Part shown: positions 15,655 through 23,915 of the stretch, in pieces
Position numbering within the stretch: the stretch's first letter is position 1
Layout of the letters: the number at the start of each line of letters is the position of its first letter
Assembly (NCBI GenBank): GCA_002339805.1
Contig: DDKW01000020.1
Location: forward strand, 1-54,243
Length of the DNA stretch: 54,243 bases
DNA from: Dehalococcoidia bacterium UBA2588
GTDB taxonomy: Bacteria > Chloroflexota > Dehalococcoidia > Lucifugimonadales > UBA3495
Direction of reading: 5' to 3'
Position numbers and translations under genes: made by a program
The notes under the pieces: model-generated
Told to the model about the DNA's origin: nothing
Seen by the model: the letters and a program-made list of their open reading frames with translations, nothing else
Database searches by the model: none

Positions 15655-16602
15655 TCATTTATTAATAACCAGCTTCTGTAACGATCTAATTTCCCTTGGT
15701 GGGTCAAGATGGCTGCCAGTATGGGTCCAGGATACTTCTCCTACGTAAATGGACCTTTCGGAGTCTACGCAGATCCCATGTGGTGCTATAAATTGTCCTG
15801 GAGCCTCACCTTCTGGTTTATTCCCAAGTCGCTCTATTAATTCACCGTTGGTATTATAAATACTAACTCTGGGTCCTAGGTTAAGAGCATCATGATTAGG
15901 ACCTATAGCAGACCCTAATTCTCCTATATAGACTAAACCGTTCTCAGGATCTATGTATAGTCCACAAGGCCTGGCCATATTAACCCATTGTGTTTCAAAC
16001 TTGCCATTGGAGTCGAATATTTGGACTCTATGATTTTCTCTGTCAGCTACATAAACCCATCCATCTTTATCAGTGCATATATTGTGAGCGATATTGAACT
16101 GCCCCGGATCATTTCCTGGTTCGCCCCAAGAGAACATCAATTCGCCGTCTGCCGAATATTTATGGACTCTGGCATTGCCATATCCATCGGAAACATAGAA
16201 ATCGGACGTTTTAGGATCAAATGCTACATGGGTGCATCTGTTAAATGGATCTCCACTCATAAATCCACTGGGAGCGCCGCTTATTCCTAGCGTGAACAAT
16301 ACTTCCCCATCTAATGTGCATTTGCGGACGGTGTGATCCCCATCATCTGTGCAAAACATATTTCCATCAGGAGACATTGTTACGCCATGAGCGCGGGGGA
16401 ATATGCCTTCACCCCAGGACTTTATAAAAGATCCGTCTTTATCAAATACCATCATCGGATGCTCGCCACGATTAAATACATATACATTATCATTAGAGTC
16501 AGTGGCGATACCTGCGGTCTCCTTTAATGCATATCCTTCAGGTAGATCAGCCCAGTTTTCTAGAACCAAGTATTCATAGTTCCCTTTTCCTAATATAGCC
16601 AT
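15655..16602 (-). CDS. NHL-repeat beta-propeller protein (peptidyl-alpha-hydroxyglycine lyase-like)
   Basis: The protein has 315 residues. Several NHL blades of about 45-50 residues are visible, each with a form such as GIATDSNDNVYVFNRGEHPM, GVTMSPDGNMFCTDDGDHTV, HNICTDKDGWVYVADRENHRV and HGICVDSERSIYVGEV. This arrangement resembles the PAL domain of peptidyl-glycine alpha-amidating enzyme and related SMP-30-like hydrolases. There is no signal peptide, so it is cytoplasmic. The His residues at the ends of blades could bind metal at the propeller axis, as in PAL. It is probably a lyase or lactonase of unknown substrate. It may be cotranscribed with the ComB-like gene downstream. Confidence 0.78.
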   Translation of the reverse strand: MAILGKGNYEYLVLENWADLPEGYALKETAGIATDSNDNVYVFNRGEHPMMVFDKDGSFIKSWGEGIFPRAHGVTMSPDGNMFCTDDGDHTVRKCTLDGEVLFTLGISGAPSGFMSGDPFNRCTHVAFDPKTSDFYVSDGYGNARVHKYSADGELMFSWGEPGNDPGQFNIAHNICTDKDGWVYVADRENHRVQIFDSNGKFETQWVNMARPCGLYIDPENGLVYIGELGSAIGPNHDALNLGPRVSIYNTNGELIERLGNKPEGEAPGQFIAPHGICVDSERSIYVGEVSWTHTGSHLDPPREIRSLQKLVINK

Positions 16603-16681
16603 AAATCACCCTCTATTTTTGGCTCGATTGTAACACGTTATTTTATTTGAGGCTTAACTGATTTTTGTTGTTGCCTTGCTG

Positions 16682-16687
16682 TATAAT
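16682..16687 (+). promoter_or_regulatory. Candidate -10 (TATAAT) for chdC
   Basis: A perfect TATAAT lies 36 nt before the chdC ATG in the divergent gap. No convincing -35 is seen at 16-18 nt spacing. A GAGGT follows at 16710-16714 as a ribosome site. Confidence 0.35.
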
Positions 16688-16723
16688 TATGCTACTAAAA
16701 AGTGATTATGAGGTTGACTATTT

Positions 16724-17422
16724 ATGTCTACAGACCCTGACAATAGAATGTTTGTTAAATATAGCTTGTTCAAAGTGAGTTCTGACTGGAAGAGGCTTCC
16801 AGAGGAAGAGAAAGAAAACTCTAAAATAGAATTCTCTGAATTATTGGCAGAATTTGACGATAAAATTTATTCAGCTACCTATTCCACCGTGGGCACTCGT
16901 GGAGACGTCGATTTGGTTATTTGGAATGTTAGCGAGAGTCTAGAATTGTTAAATGAGTTTATGGCTTCGATTAATGGAACCACTTTAGGAAGGTATCTTG
17001 ATATGCCTCACTCATATTTTGCTATGACTAATCAATCTCCGTATGTGAGCGAACATGTCCATGAGGGTCAAGAAGGAACATCTGCAGCTATGAGGATTAT
17101 AGGCAGAAAGTACTTATTTCTATATCCTTTTACCAAGACTCATGAATGGTATCAACTGCCATTTGAAGACCGCCAGAAGATGATGACTCAGCATTTTGAA
17201 GTCGGGCATAAATACCCGAATGTCAAAATAAGTACTTCTTATTCGTTTGGCTTGGATGACCAAGAATTTGTTCTTGGATTTGAGACTGACGAGCCTGGTA
17301 CATTCTTAGATTTAGTAAAAGATTTGCGAGAGTCCAAAGCTCGTCCTTACACTTTGTTTGATGTCCCTATTTTTACGTGTCTGTATAAGGACATAAAGGA
17401 TTGCTTGAACGACCTAGGTTAA
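16724..17422 (+). CDS. chdC: Coproheme decarboxylase (HemQ/ChdC, chlorite dismutase family)
   Basis: The protein has 232 residues. It converts coproheme III to heme b by two oxidative decarboxylations, the last step of the coproporphyrin-dependent pathway typical of monoderm bacteria. The four residues important in the Geobacillus enzyme are all present: Tyr134 and Lys138 in YPFTK (Tyr145/Lys149), Trp142 in EWYQLP (Trp157) and the proximal His157 in MTQHFEVG (His172). GLDDQEFVLGFETDEP and the preceding YSFGLD match the family. The distal Arg needed by true chlorite dismutases is not evident. It is a single gene, divergent from the NHL-repeat gene and convergent with the Baeyer-Villiger monooxygenase. 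Confidence 0.88.
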   Translation: MSTDPDNRMFVKYSLFKVSSDWKRLPEEEKENSKIEFSELLAEFDDKIYSATYSTVGTRGDVDLVIWNVSESLELLNEFMASINGTTLGRYLDMPHSYFAMTNQSPYVSEHVHEGQEGTSAAMRIIGRKYLFLYPFTKTHEWYQLPFEDRQKMMTQHFEVGHKYPNVKISTSYSFGLDDQEFVLGFETDEPGTFLDLVKDLRESKARPYTLFDVPIFTCLYKDIKDCLNDLG

Positions 17423-17452
17423 TAATTGATTACAGAGAATTTCGATAGAGTT

Positions 17453-19057
17453 CTATTTGAGTACGAACCCTTGGTAATTATTACTAGCTATTTCTGCCCG
17501 TTTAGCCCTCATCACTGGTGCACTGTCGGGCGCGGTTAGTAATCCTCTTGCTTTGCCAGGTATATTTGCCCCCACAAACCAAGATGCAGCTTGTGATCGC
17601 AGAATTTTTGCCCCTTCTTCTTTGACGTGCTTACCCCATTCTTCTTCTGATTCTATTGAAGGTTCGATAGTGTGGAACCCATTCTCTCTCATGTATTCGA
17701 TCGCTTCGATGACCCATCCCACAAGAGGTTCAGCTGCTCGTGGGAAATTTCCTACTGATGCTGCATTCACAGTCCAAAGGTTAGGATATCCAACACTCAT
17801 GATTCCCATGAAACTTTTGGGGCCTTCGCTGTATTTTTCTTTTAGAAGTTCCCCGTTTGCGCCATAGATGTCTATTCCTAATAAGGAACCTGTGACGGCA
17901 TCAAATCCAGTTGCATAAATAATCACATCAAATTCGTATTCATGATCGGTTGTTTTAATACCAGTATTAGTGATTCTTTCTATCGGGGCACTTTTAACAT
18001 CAACTAGTAAAACGTTATCTTGATTGTAGACCTCATAATATCCACTTTCGCAGGGAAGGCGTTTGGAGCCGAACATGTGGTCTTTAGGAACTAGCCTTTC
18101 TGCTACGACTGGATCATTCACTCGTTCTCTGATTTTGTTTCTGAAGAATTCTGCATAGTCTTCGTTAGCCTCTCCTGGTAACATCACGTCATAGAAATTG
18201 CCTAGCCATTTTTTAAAGCCAGACTCTTTCCATAGTTCCTCGTATTGTTCGTATCTTTCCTCTTTGGACACTTCCATTGCTGATCGAGGATCGAATTTGT
18301 GCATGAATGATCCTGCAGTATCCATGCATTTTTCTAATATTTCAGGAAAGCGAGATTTTATATCTTTTTGTTCTTCATCTGTGATAGGCCTATTCCTCAA
18401 CGGTGCGCAGAAATTTGCAGTTCTTTGGAATACGGTTAAATGTCCAACTTCTTTCGCTATTTCTGTTATAAGCTGAACGCCACTAGCCCCAGTGCCGATG
18501 ACTCCTACCCTTTTCCCTTTTAAATCCATTCCTTCTTTAGGCCATTTACCTGTATGACACCAAGGCCCTTGGAAATCATGGATCCCTTCGAAATCAGGCA
18601 CATAGTTAGCAGACAGTATCCCTACAGCGGTTATAACAAACCTGCCACGAGCTTGGTAGCCATCTTCTATACTTACTGTCCAGTCTTGAGTCTCTTCATT
18701 AAATCTTAAAGAATCAACATGCGAGTTGAATCTGACATGTTTTTTAAGGTCGAACTTGTCTGCTACGTAGTTGAAATACCGTTCGTTTTCAGGTTGGCCA
18801 GAGTAATGTTCTTTCCAATCCCACTCTTGGAGAAGCTCTTCTGAGAAGAAATATCCGTATGTGTAACTTTCAGAATCAAATCTGCAACCAGGATACCTAT
18901 TCCAGTACCAGGTGCCACCTACTCCGGCAGCATCATCAAATGCCTGGACGGTGAACCCTTTATCTCTTAGATGATGTATGGATAGTAAACCAGTGAGGCC
19001 TGCTCCAATAACTATCACATCAAAAATTGGTATATTCCCGTTTTGTGATTTCGTCAT
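17453..19057 (-). CDS. Baeyer-Villiger flavin monooxygenase (type I)
   Basis: The protein has 534 residues, the usual size. The first FAD motif is GAGLTG (18-23), followed by GVGGTWYWNRYPGCRFDSES, which matches cyclohexanone and phenylacetone monooxygenases. The Baeyer-Villiger fingerprint FxGxxxHxxxW is complete as F162, G164, H168 and W172. The NADPH motif is GTGASG (188-193). It inserts an oxygen next to a ketone carbonyl to give an ester or lactone, using NADPH and O2. The gene starts 20 nt after the aconitase stop on the same strand, so the two may share a message; the pairing has no obvious metabolic logic. It ends 30 nt from convergent chdC. Confidence 0.93.
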   Translation of the reverse strand: MTKSQNGNIPIFDVIVIGAGLTGLLSIHHLRDKGFTVQAFDDAAGVGGTWYWNRYPGCRFDSESYTYGYFFSEELLQEWDWKEHYSGQPENERYFNYVADKFDLKKHVRFNSHVDSLRFNEETQDWTVSIEDGYQARGRFVITAVGILSANYVPDFEGIHDFQGPWCHTGKWPKEGMDLKGKRVGVIGTGASGVQLITEIAKEVGHLTVFQRTANFCAPLRNRPITDEEQKDIKSRFPEILEKCMDTAGSFMHKFDPRSAMEVSKEERYEQYEELWKESGFKKWLGNFYDVMLPGEANEDYAEFFRNKIRERVNDPVVAERLVPKDHMFGSKRLPCESGYYEVYNQDNVLLVDVKSAPIERITNTGIKTTDHEYEFDVIIYATGFDAVTGSLLGIDIYGANGELLKEKYSEGPKSFMGIMSVGYPNLWTVNAASVGNFPRAAEPLVGWVIEAIEYMRENGFHTIEPSIESEEEWGKHVKEEGAKILRSQAASWFVGANIPGKARGLLTAPDSAPVMRAKRAEIASNNYQGFVLK

Positions 19058-19077
19058 AACAGACCTCTCCTACTAGT

Positions 19078-21354
19078 TTAACTTTCAGTATTCTTCATAT
19101 GATTCATGGCGGATCCCGCTTCGAACCATGCGATTTGAGTTGCGTTTAATGTGTGTCTGAGATTGATAGTCTCTTCAGAACCATCTGAATGCTTGATTAG
19201 ACAATCTACAGTTTTGTTGGGTTGCAAATCTGACAGGCCTAGAAGGCTGATTCTGTCATCGACTAGTATACGATCATAGTCTTCAGCAACTTCAAACGTC
19301 AAAGGTAATATCCCTTGCTTTTTTAAGTTAGATTCATGGAGACGAGCAAAGCTCTTAACTATTATGGCAGCAGCTCCCAGTTTTCTTGGTGACATAGCTG
19401 CATGCTCTCTACTACTACCTTCCCCATAGTTTTGATCTCCGATTGACACCCAGCGCATTTGTTGAGCTTGGTATGCCTTAGCTACCTCTGGAGGCGACAT
19501 TATTTGTTCCCCAGATAATTGGTTGACGCTTTCACCTGTGCCATCTGTGAAACTGTTAACTGATCCTAAAAGCATGTTGTCACTCAAATTACTTAGGTGT
19601 CCTCTATAAGCTAGCCACGGGCCTGCCGGAGAGATAGCATCTGTTGTGCATTGCCCTTTCGCTTTCACCAATATCGGAAGCTCTTCATAGTCTTTACCAT
19701 CCCAAGCTGGCCATGGATTTAAGATTTCTAGGCGAGTGCTGTTGGGATCTATATTCACTTCTACATCAGAACCATCTTCTGGTGGTTCTACAAAGTAGGA
19801 TACCCCAGGTTCAAATCCATTAGCCGGTATTTCCGGAGCAGGTTTTGGAGGATCCAATTTCACTTCAGTCCCGTCAGGAGCGGTTATCGTGTCAACCAAT
19901 GGATTGAAGGATAATTTACCACTTAGGCTCATAGCTAAAGCTATTTCTGGACTGGATATGAAGTTCATAGTTCCTACGTGTCCGTCATTCCGTTTTGGGA
20001 AGTTTCGATTGTAAGATGTAACAATTGCATTCGGTGTACCGTCACTTCCTTCATTCCGTCGCCACTGCCCAATACAGGGTCCACATGCGTTTGCTAATAC
20101 TGTTGCTCCTATGTTCTCTAAAGCTGCTTGCTGACCATCTCTTTCGATTGTTGCTCTGACTTGTTCAGAGCCTGGGGTAACTAAGAAGGGTGTTGCGGCT
20201 TTGATTCCTTTATCTACCGCTTGCTGAGCTAAGTCTGCACACCTGCTCATGTCTTCATAACTTGAGTTAGTACAGCTACCAACTAAGGCCGCAGATACAA
20301 CTTCAGGGAAGTCATGTTCTTTAATTTCTGCTGCTAATTCTGATATTGGTCTAGCCCGGTCAGGGGAATGAGGACCTGTTATGTGGGGTTCTAATTCAGA
20401 TAGGTTTATTTCTACGATTTGATCATAGTACTGTTCAGGGTTAACCTCGACTTCAGGATCGGCAGTCACTAGATGTTTGTACTGTTCTGCTAGTTCAGCT
20501 AATTCACTTCTGCCGGTCACACCTAAATATGTTGCCATTCTACTGTCGAACGGATAAACATCGCCTGTAGCACCTAATTCAGCCCCCATGTTGGTAGTGG
20601 TGGCTTTGCCTGTGCATGAAATAGATTCAACGCCTGGCCCAAAGTATTCTATGATTGCATTAGTTCCTCCAGATACGGTAAGGACTTTTGCTAGATATAT
20701 AATGATATCTTTTGGAGCGGTCCATCCTGACATCTCGCCGGTTAGATGCACCCCAATTAATCTAGGGTATTTAACTTCCCAAGGGAGCCCGGCCATCACG
20801 TCAGCTGCGTCTGCGCCTCCGACTCCGCATGCTAGTGTACCAAGGCCTCCGGCATTTGGGGTGTGAGAATCAGTGCCTATTAGTAGTGCACCAGGGAAAG
20901 CATAATTTTCTAAGACCACCTGGTGGATAATTCCTCCGCCGGGTTTCCAGAATCCCATACCATATCTTTTGCATGCAGATTCCAGGAATTTGTACACTTC
21001 GCTGTTTTCAACGACCGCCTCAGATAGATCAGATCCTGCTCCCACTCTAGCTTGAACCAGGTGGTCGCAGTGCACGGTTGTAGGGACTGCTACCTTTTCT
21101 CTCCCGGATTGCATGAATTGCAGGATAGACATTTGTCCAGTGACATCTTGTTGAGCGACTCTGTCGGGTCTCAAATTGAGATAACTTTCCCCAGGGATTA
21201 ATTCTGCGCCTTCTGGGTCATCTAAATGAGAGAATAGTAGTTTTTCAGCTAGTGTCATCGGTCTATTTAGTCGACCTTTGACGATTTCTAAGTTTTTCTC
21301 CATTTTTTTGTATGCTGCTAATACAAATTCTGGAGTCGAGTCTATAGATACCAT
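19078..21354 (-). CDS. acn: Aconitate hydratase
   Basis: The protein has 758 residues. It interconverts citrate and isocitrate in the TCA cycle using a [4Fe-4S] cluster. The layout matches mitochondrial-type aconitase. The first cluster cysteine is in VGSCTNSSYEDM and the other two are in ANACGPCIGQW. The swivel domain carries the substrate-binding GDQNYGEGSSREHAAM. HTPNAGGLGTLACGVGGAD is the other well-known signature. The start MVSIDSTPEFVLAAY follows GGAGGA on the minus strand. It lies between the ferredoxin gene (112 nt upstream) and the Baeyer-Villiger gene (20 nt downstream). Confidence 0.95.
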   Translation of the reverse strand: MVSIDSTPEFVLAAYKKMEKNLEIVKGRLNRPMTLAEKLLFSHLDDPEGAELIPGESYLNLRPDRVAQQDVTGQMSILQFMQSGREKVAVPTTVHCDHLVQARVGAGSDLSEAVVENSEVYKFLESACKRYGMGFWKPGGGIIHQVVLENYAFPGALLIGTDSHTPNAGGLGTLACGVGGADAADVMAGLPWEVKYPRLIGVHLTGEMSGWTAPKDIIIYLAKVLTVSGGTNAIIEYFGPGVESISCTGKATTTNMGAELGATGDVYPFDSRMATYLGVTGRSELAELAEQYKHLVTADPEVEVNPEQYYDQIVEINLSELEPHITGPHSPDRARPISELAAEIKEHDFPEVVSAALVGSCTNSSYEDMSRCADLAQQAVDKGIKAATPFLVTPGSEQVRATIERDGQQAALENIGATVLANACGPCIGQWRRNEGSDGTPNAIVTSYNRNFPKRNDGHVGTMNFISSPEIALAMSLSGKLSFNPLVDTITAPDGTEVKLDPPKPAPEIPANGFEPGVSYFVEPPEDGSDVEVNIDPNSTRLEILNPWPAWDGKDYEELPILVKAKGQCTTDAISPAGPWLAYRGHLSNLSDNMLLGSVNSFTDGTGESVNQLSGEQIMSPPEVAKAYQAQQMRWVSIGDQNYGEGSSREHAAMSPRKLGAAAIIVKSFARLHESNLKKQGILPLTFEVAEDYDRILVDDRISLLGLSDLQPNKTVDCLIKHSDGSEETINLRHTLNATQIAWFEAGSAMNHMKNTES

Positions 21355-21466
21355 GGATCCTCCTTCTAATCTTTATTCATAGTTCTGCGGAAAATACATA
21401 AGGGGTTCAGCCATAAACCTCGAATATGTATTATGTCTTACTCTTGGGATTACTTTGAGCGGGTGT

Positions 21467-21736
21467 TTATCCTCTAGACAGGTCTGATAAATCTTTGTCT
21501 TTGAAATAGTCGTAGTTTTTAGCTACATATTCTTGCTGATCTCCAGGTACAGCGTCCTCAGCAAATATTGCTGTTACAGGACAAACTGGTTCACATGCTG
21601 CACAGTCGATACATTCATCAGGGTTTATAAAAAATTGGTCGTCTTGCTCTCGAGTGTATATGCAATCAACAGGGCATACATCGACACAAGCAGCGTCTTT
21701 GAGGCCTACGCAAGGTTCAGTGATTATATAAGTCAT
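21467..21736 (-). CDS. fdxA: 7Fe ferredoxin
   Basis: The protein has 89 residues from the ATG at 21736, chosen because GAGAGAGGAAAC stands just upstream; a longer frame starts at 21778 without support. The cysteine spacing is that of Azotobacter ferredoxin I: Cys9, Cys17, Cys21, Cys25, then Cys42, Cys45, Cys48, Cys52 in CIDCAACEPVCP. This predicts one [3Fe-4S] and one [4Fe-4S] cluster. It is a soluble electron carrier. Its position between an Lrp-type regulator and aconitase suggests common control but not a fixed partner. Confidence 0.92.
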   Translation of the reverse strand: MTYIITEPCVGLKDAACVDVCPVDCIYTREQDDQFFINPDECIDCAACEPVCPVTAIFAEDAVPGDQQEYVAKNYDYFKDKDLSDLSRG

Positions 21737-21848
21737 TGTTTCCTCTCTCTCTCTATGGTTTGACTCTATCGAGCCCATAATATTAGTACCTGGTCATTAT
21801 ACACAGAATTGTGTAACTTTTGTATTACGGCTTAGGATGATAGAGTTA

Positions 21849-22289
21849 TTAAATCACTAGTCCAGAAGTCCGCTTTTTTATAGACAAATTGACGAATGTT
21901 TCTGTACGTTGAACTCCATTAATAATTCCTACTTGTTCTCTAAGGAAAGAGCCTAAGTTTTCTGCGGTGTCAGTTCCCACCCAAACAAAAACGTCGAATG
22001 AGCCTGTTGTAACTGCCACGTAATGGGCTTGCTCTAGTTCGGATATTGTTGTAGCTACTTTTTCAGACATACCAGGCTCAGTTTGAATTCCAATCATTGC
22101 GGTAGTTGCGAATCCTAGCCTATCTAAATTTGGAATTGCTATCACACTTAAGTACCCATCTTCGATGAGTTTTTTAAGTCTCCGGCGTATTGTACCTTCA
22201 CTTACGCCAGCTTCTCGCGCGATCTTTGCGTTTGATGCCCTGCCATCTAGCTGAAGCAGGTTGATTATATTTACGTCTAAATCATCCAT
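21849..22289 (-). CDS. Lrp/AsnC family transcriptional regulator
   Basis: The protein has 146 residues, a full-length family member. The N-terminal winged helix-turn-helix is seen in LLQLDGRASNAKIAREAGVS, followed by EGTIRRRLKKLIEDGYL. The C-terminal RAM/ASNC ligand-binding domain covers about residues 60-140, with the glycine-rich turn VTTGSFDVFVWVG. Such regulators bind DNA as octamers and respond to amino acids. It is the first gene of the minus-strand run toward ferredoxin and aconitase (112-nt gap), which are candidate targets. Effector unknown. Confidence 0.9.
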   Translation of the reverse strand: MDDLDVNIINLLQLDGRASNAKIAREAGVSEGTIRRRLKKLIEDGYLSVIAIPNLDRLGFATTAMIGIQTEPGMSEKVATTISELEQAHYVAVTTGSFDVFVWVGTDTAENLGSFLREQVGIINGVQRTETFVNLSIKKRTSGLVI

Positions 22290-22441
22290 TTCGGGCTCCT
22301 AAATAACAATTGCCGATTAACGTAGATAATACTAAGTCGTGCGCCGAGTTGTGTCAAATTATCTTCGAATTCTGATGAATTAAATCGATAACCTCATCGA
22401 AAAGATAACGTGCGTGATGGAATCGTTAATAAATTGTTTTA

Positions 22442-22470
22442 TTGCCCGAATGATTCGCATTTGATAGAAT
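22442..22470 (+). promoter_or_regulatory. Promoter of tRNA-Ser
   Basis: TTGCCC (22442-22447) and TAGAAT (22465-22470) are 17 nt apart, and TG stands one base before the -10 (TGATAGAAT), making it an extended -10. The predicted start is about 7 nt before the tRNA 5' end. The arrangement parallels the tRNA promoter at 9441-9449. Confidence 0.6.
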
Positions 22471-22483
22471 TCAATCCTCAAAC

Positions 22484-22572
22484 GGAGGGGTCGCATAGAG
22501 GTCTAGTGCGGGCGCCTGCTAAGCGCCTATCCTGAGTAATCGGGATCGAGGGTTCGAATCCCTCTCCCTCCG
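22484..22572 (+). tRNA. tRNA-Ser(GCT)
   Basis: Class II cloverleaf: acceptor GGAGGGG pairs with TCCCTCC (one G-U). The anticodon arm GGCGC-loop-GCGCC holds CTGCTAA, anticodon GCT. A long variable arm follows (ATCCTGAGTAATCGGGAT), then the T-arm GAGGGTTCGAATCCCTC, discriminator G, and encoded CCA at 22573-22575. miaB starts 23 nt after the CCA. Confidence 0.96.
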
Positions 22573-22585
22573 CCACAATTTCAGG

Positions 22586-22591
22586 TATAAT
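22586..22591 (+). promoter_or_regulatory. Candidate -10 for miaB, implying a leaderless message
   Basis: A perfect TATAAT ends 6 nt before the miaB ATG, which has no ribosome site. A start from this box would fall at the ATG. No good -35 is seen inside the tRNA 3' end, so readthrough from the tRNA promoter is an alternative. Confidence 0.35.
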
Positions 22592-22597
22592 ACGGCT

Positions 22598-23896
22598 ATG
22601 CAAATTAGTTCGTACAATATTTGGACGATTGGTTGTCAAATGAATGAGGCTGATTCTGATAAGCTCGCCTCTGCTTTGGATCAACTAGGCCTGACCAAGA
22701 AAGACAATGCTGAAGACGCGGATTTGGTCGTTCTAAATTCATGCGTCGTGCGTCAGAGTGCCGAAGATAAAGTTTCTTACAGAGTTTCGATATCGCAGGA
22801 ATTCAAGAAAGATAGACCTGAACAAATGCTAGTTCTGATGGGCTGCATGGTTGGACCTAACAGTGAGAATTTGCAAAAACGATTTCCGTCAGTAGACATG
22901 TTCATGAGGCCACAAGATTTCAATCCTTTACTAGAACAGATAGCGGAATTAAATGACGTGGACTTGGAAGGATGTATATCTAACTATGCTCACTCAAATC
23001 CAGGAATTAGCTGTCATGTACCAATAATCAAAGGATGTGATTTCATGTGCTCATTCTGTATTATTCCGTATCGACGAGGTAGACAAGAGAGTAGGACCAT
23101 CAGAGACATCGTATCTGAAGTTTCGATATTAGTGGATAGAGGAGTTAAAGAGATTACTCTTTTGGGTCAAACAGTGGATGCTTATGGACACGATCTAAAT
23201 GAAGATGTTGATCTAGCAGACTTACTGGGTCACGTTAATGATATTACTGGGCTGGAGAGAATTAGATTCTTGACGTCGCATCCGTCTTTCATGAGCGAAA
23301 AAATTATTGAATCTATTAATGAACTTCCAAAAGTATGTGAGCATATTAATTTACCTATACAAGCTGGAAATGACGTGGTTTTAGAACGAATGAGAAGACC
23401 TTATACGAACGATCATTACAGAAGACTTGTTGATGATATTCGAAAGATTGTGCCAAGTGTGACCATAAGTACCGATATCATAGTTGGATTTCCAGGGGAA
23501 TCGGATGAACAATTTCAAGACACATTGAAAATTGTAGAAGATTTAGAATTTTCCAAAGTTCATTCTGCAGAATATTCAAATCGACCGGGTACAATTGCTT
23601 CACGACAGCTCAAAGATGATATTCCAGTACGAATAAAAAGAGATCGTAGAAAAATGATTGATGCTGTTCAGGAAACCATCCAAGAGAAAAATAATAGAGA
23701 CTCAGTCGGAGATTTACATTCAGTGTTAATTGAAGGACGGCGAAAAGAGCAGTGGTATGGCAGGAATAGAAACGATAAATTAGTGTATACTAGTACGAAT
23801 ACAAAAAATCTTAGAAATAGTATCGTGGAAATTAAGATTGAAGACAGTAGTCCTTGGTCATTAACAGGATCAGTAACCAAAACAAATTTAGGTTAA
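22598..23896 (+). CDS. miaB: tRNA-2-methylthio-N6-dimethylallyladenosine synthase
   Basis: The protein has 432 residues with the three domains of the methylthiotransferase family. The N-terminal domain starts YNIWTIGCQMNEADSDKL and supplies three cysteines (the others in LNSCVV and LMGCMVG) for the auxiliary [4Fe-4S] cluster. The radical-SAM domain has CDFMCSFCIIPYRRGRQESR with CxxxCxxC, and a C-terminal TRAM domain ends the protein. It adds methylthio to i6A37 of tRNAs reading UNN codons; tRNA-Leu(TAA) and tRNA-Cys(GCA) at 9142-9326 have the needed A36-A37. The upstream tRNA-Ser(GCT) reads AGY codons and is not an expected substrate. nadA follows after 19 nt. Confidence 0.95.
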   Translation: MQISSYNIWTIGCQMNEADSDKLASALDQLGLTKKDNAEDADLVVLNSCVVRQSAEDKVSYRVSISQEFKKDRPEQMLVLMGCMVGPNSENLQKRFPSVDMFMRPQDFNPLLEQIAELNDVDLEGCISNYAHSNPGISCHVPIIKGCDFMCSFCIIPYRRGRQESRTIRDIVSEVSILVDRGVKEITLLGQTVDAYGHDLNEDVDLADLLGHVNDITGLERIRFLTSHPSFMSEKIIESINELPKVCEHINLPIQAGNDVVLERMRRPYTNDHYRRLVDDIRKIVPSVTISTDIIVGFPGESDEQFQDTLKIVEDLEFSKVHSAEYSNRPGTIASRQLKDDIPVRIKRDRRKMIDAVQETIQEKNNRDSVGDLHSVLIEGRRKEQWYGRNRNDKLVYTSTNTKNLRNSIVEIKIEDSSPWSLTGSVTKTNLG

Positions 23897-23915
23897 CAGT
23901 TAAGAGGGACTTGAT

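Noticed and set aside
22478..22684. Minus-strand open frame across tRNA-Ser and the miaB start
   Set aside because: It is antisense to a tRNA and to miaB, with no family match.
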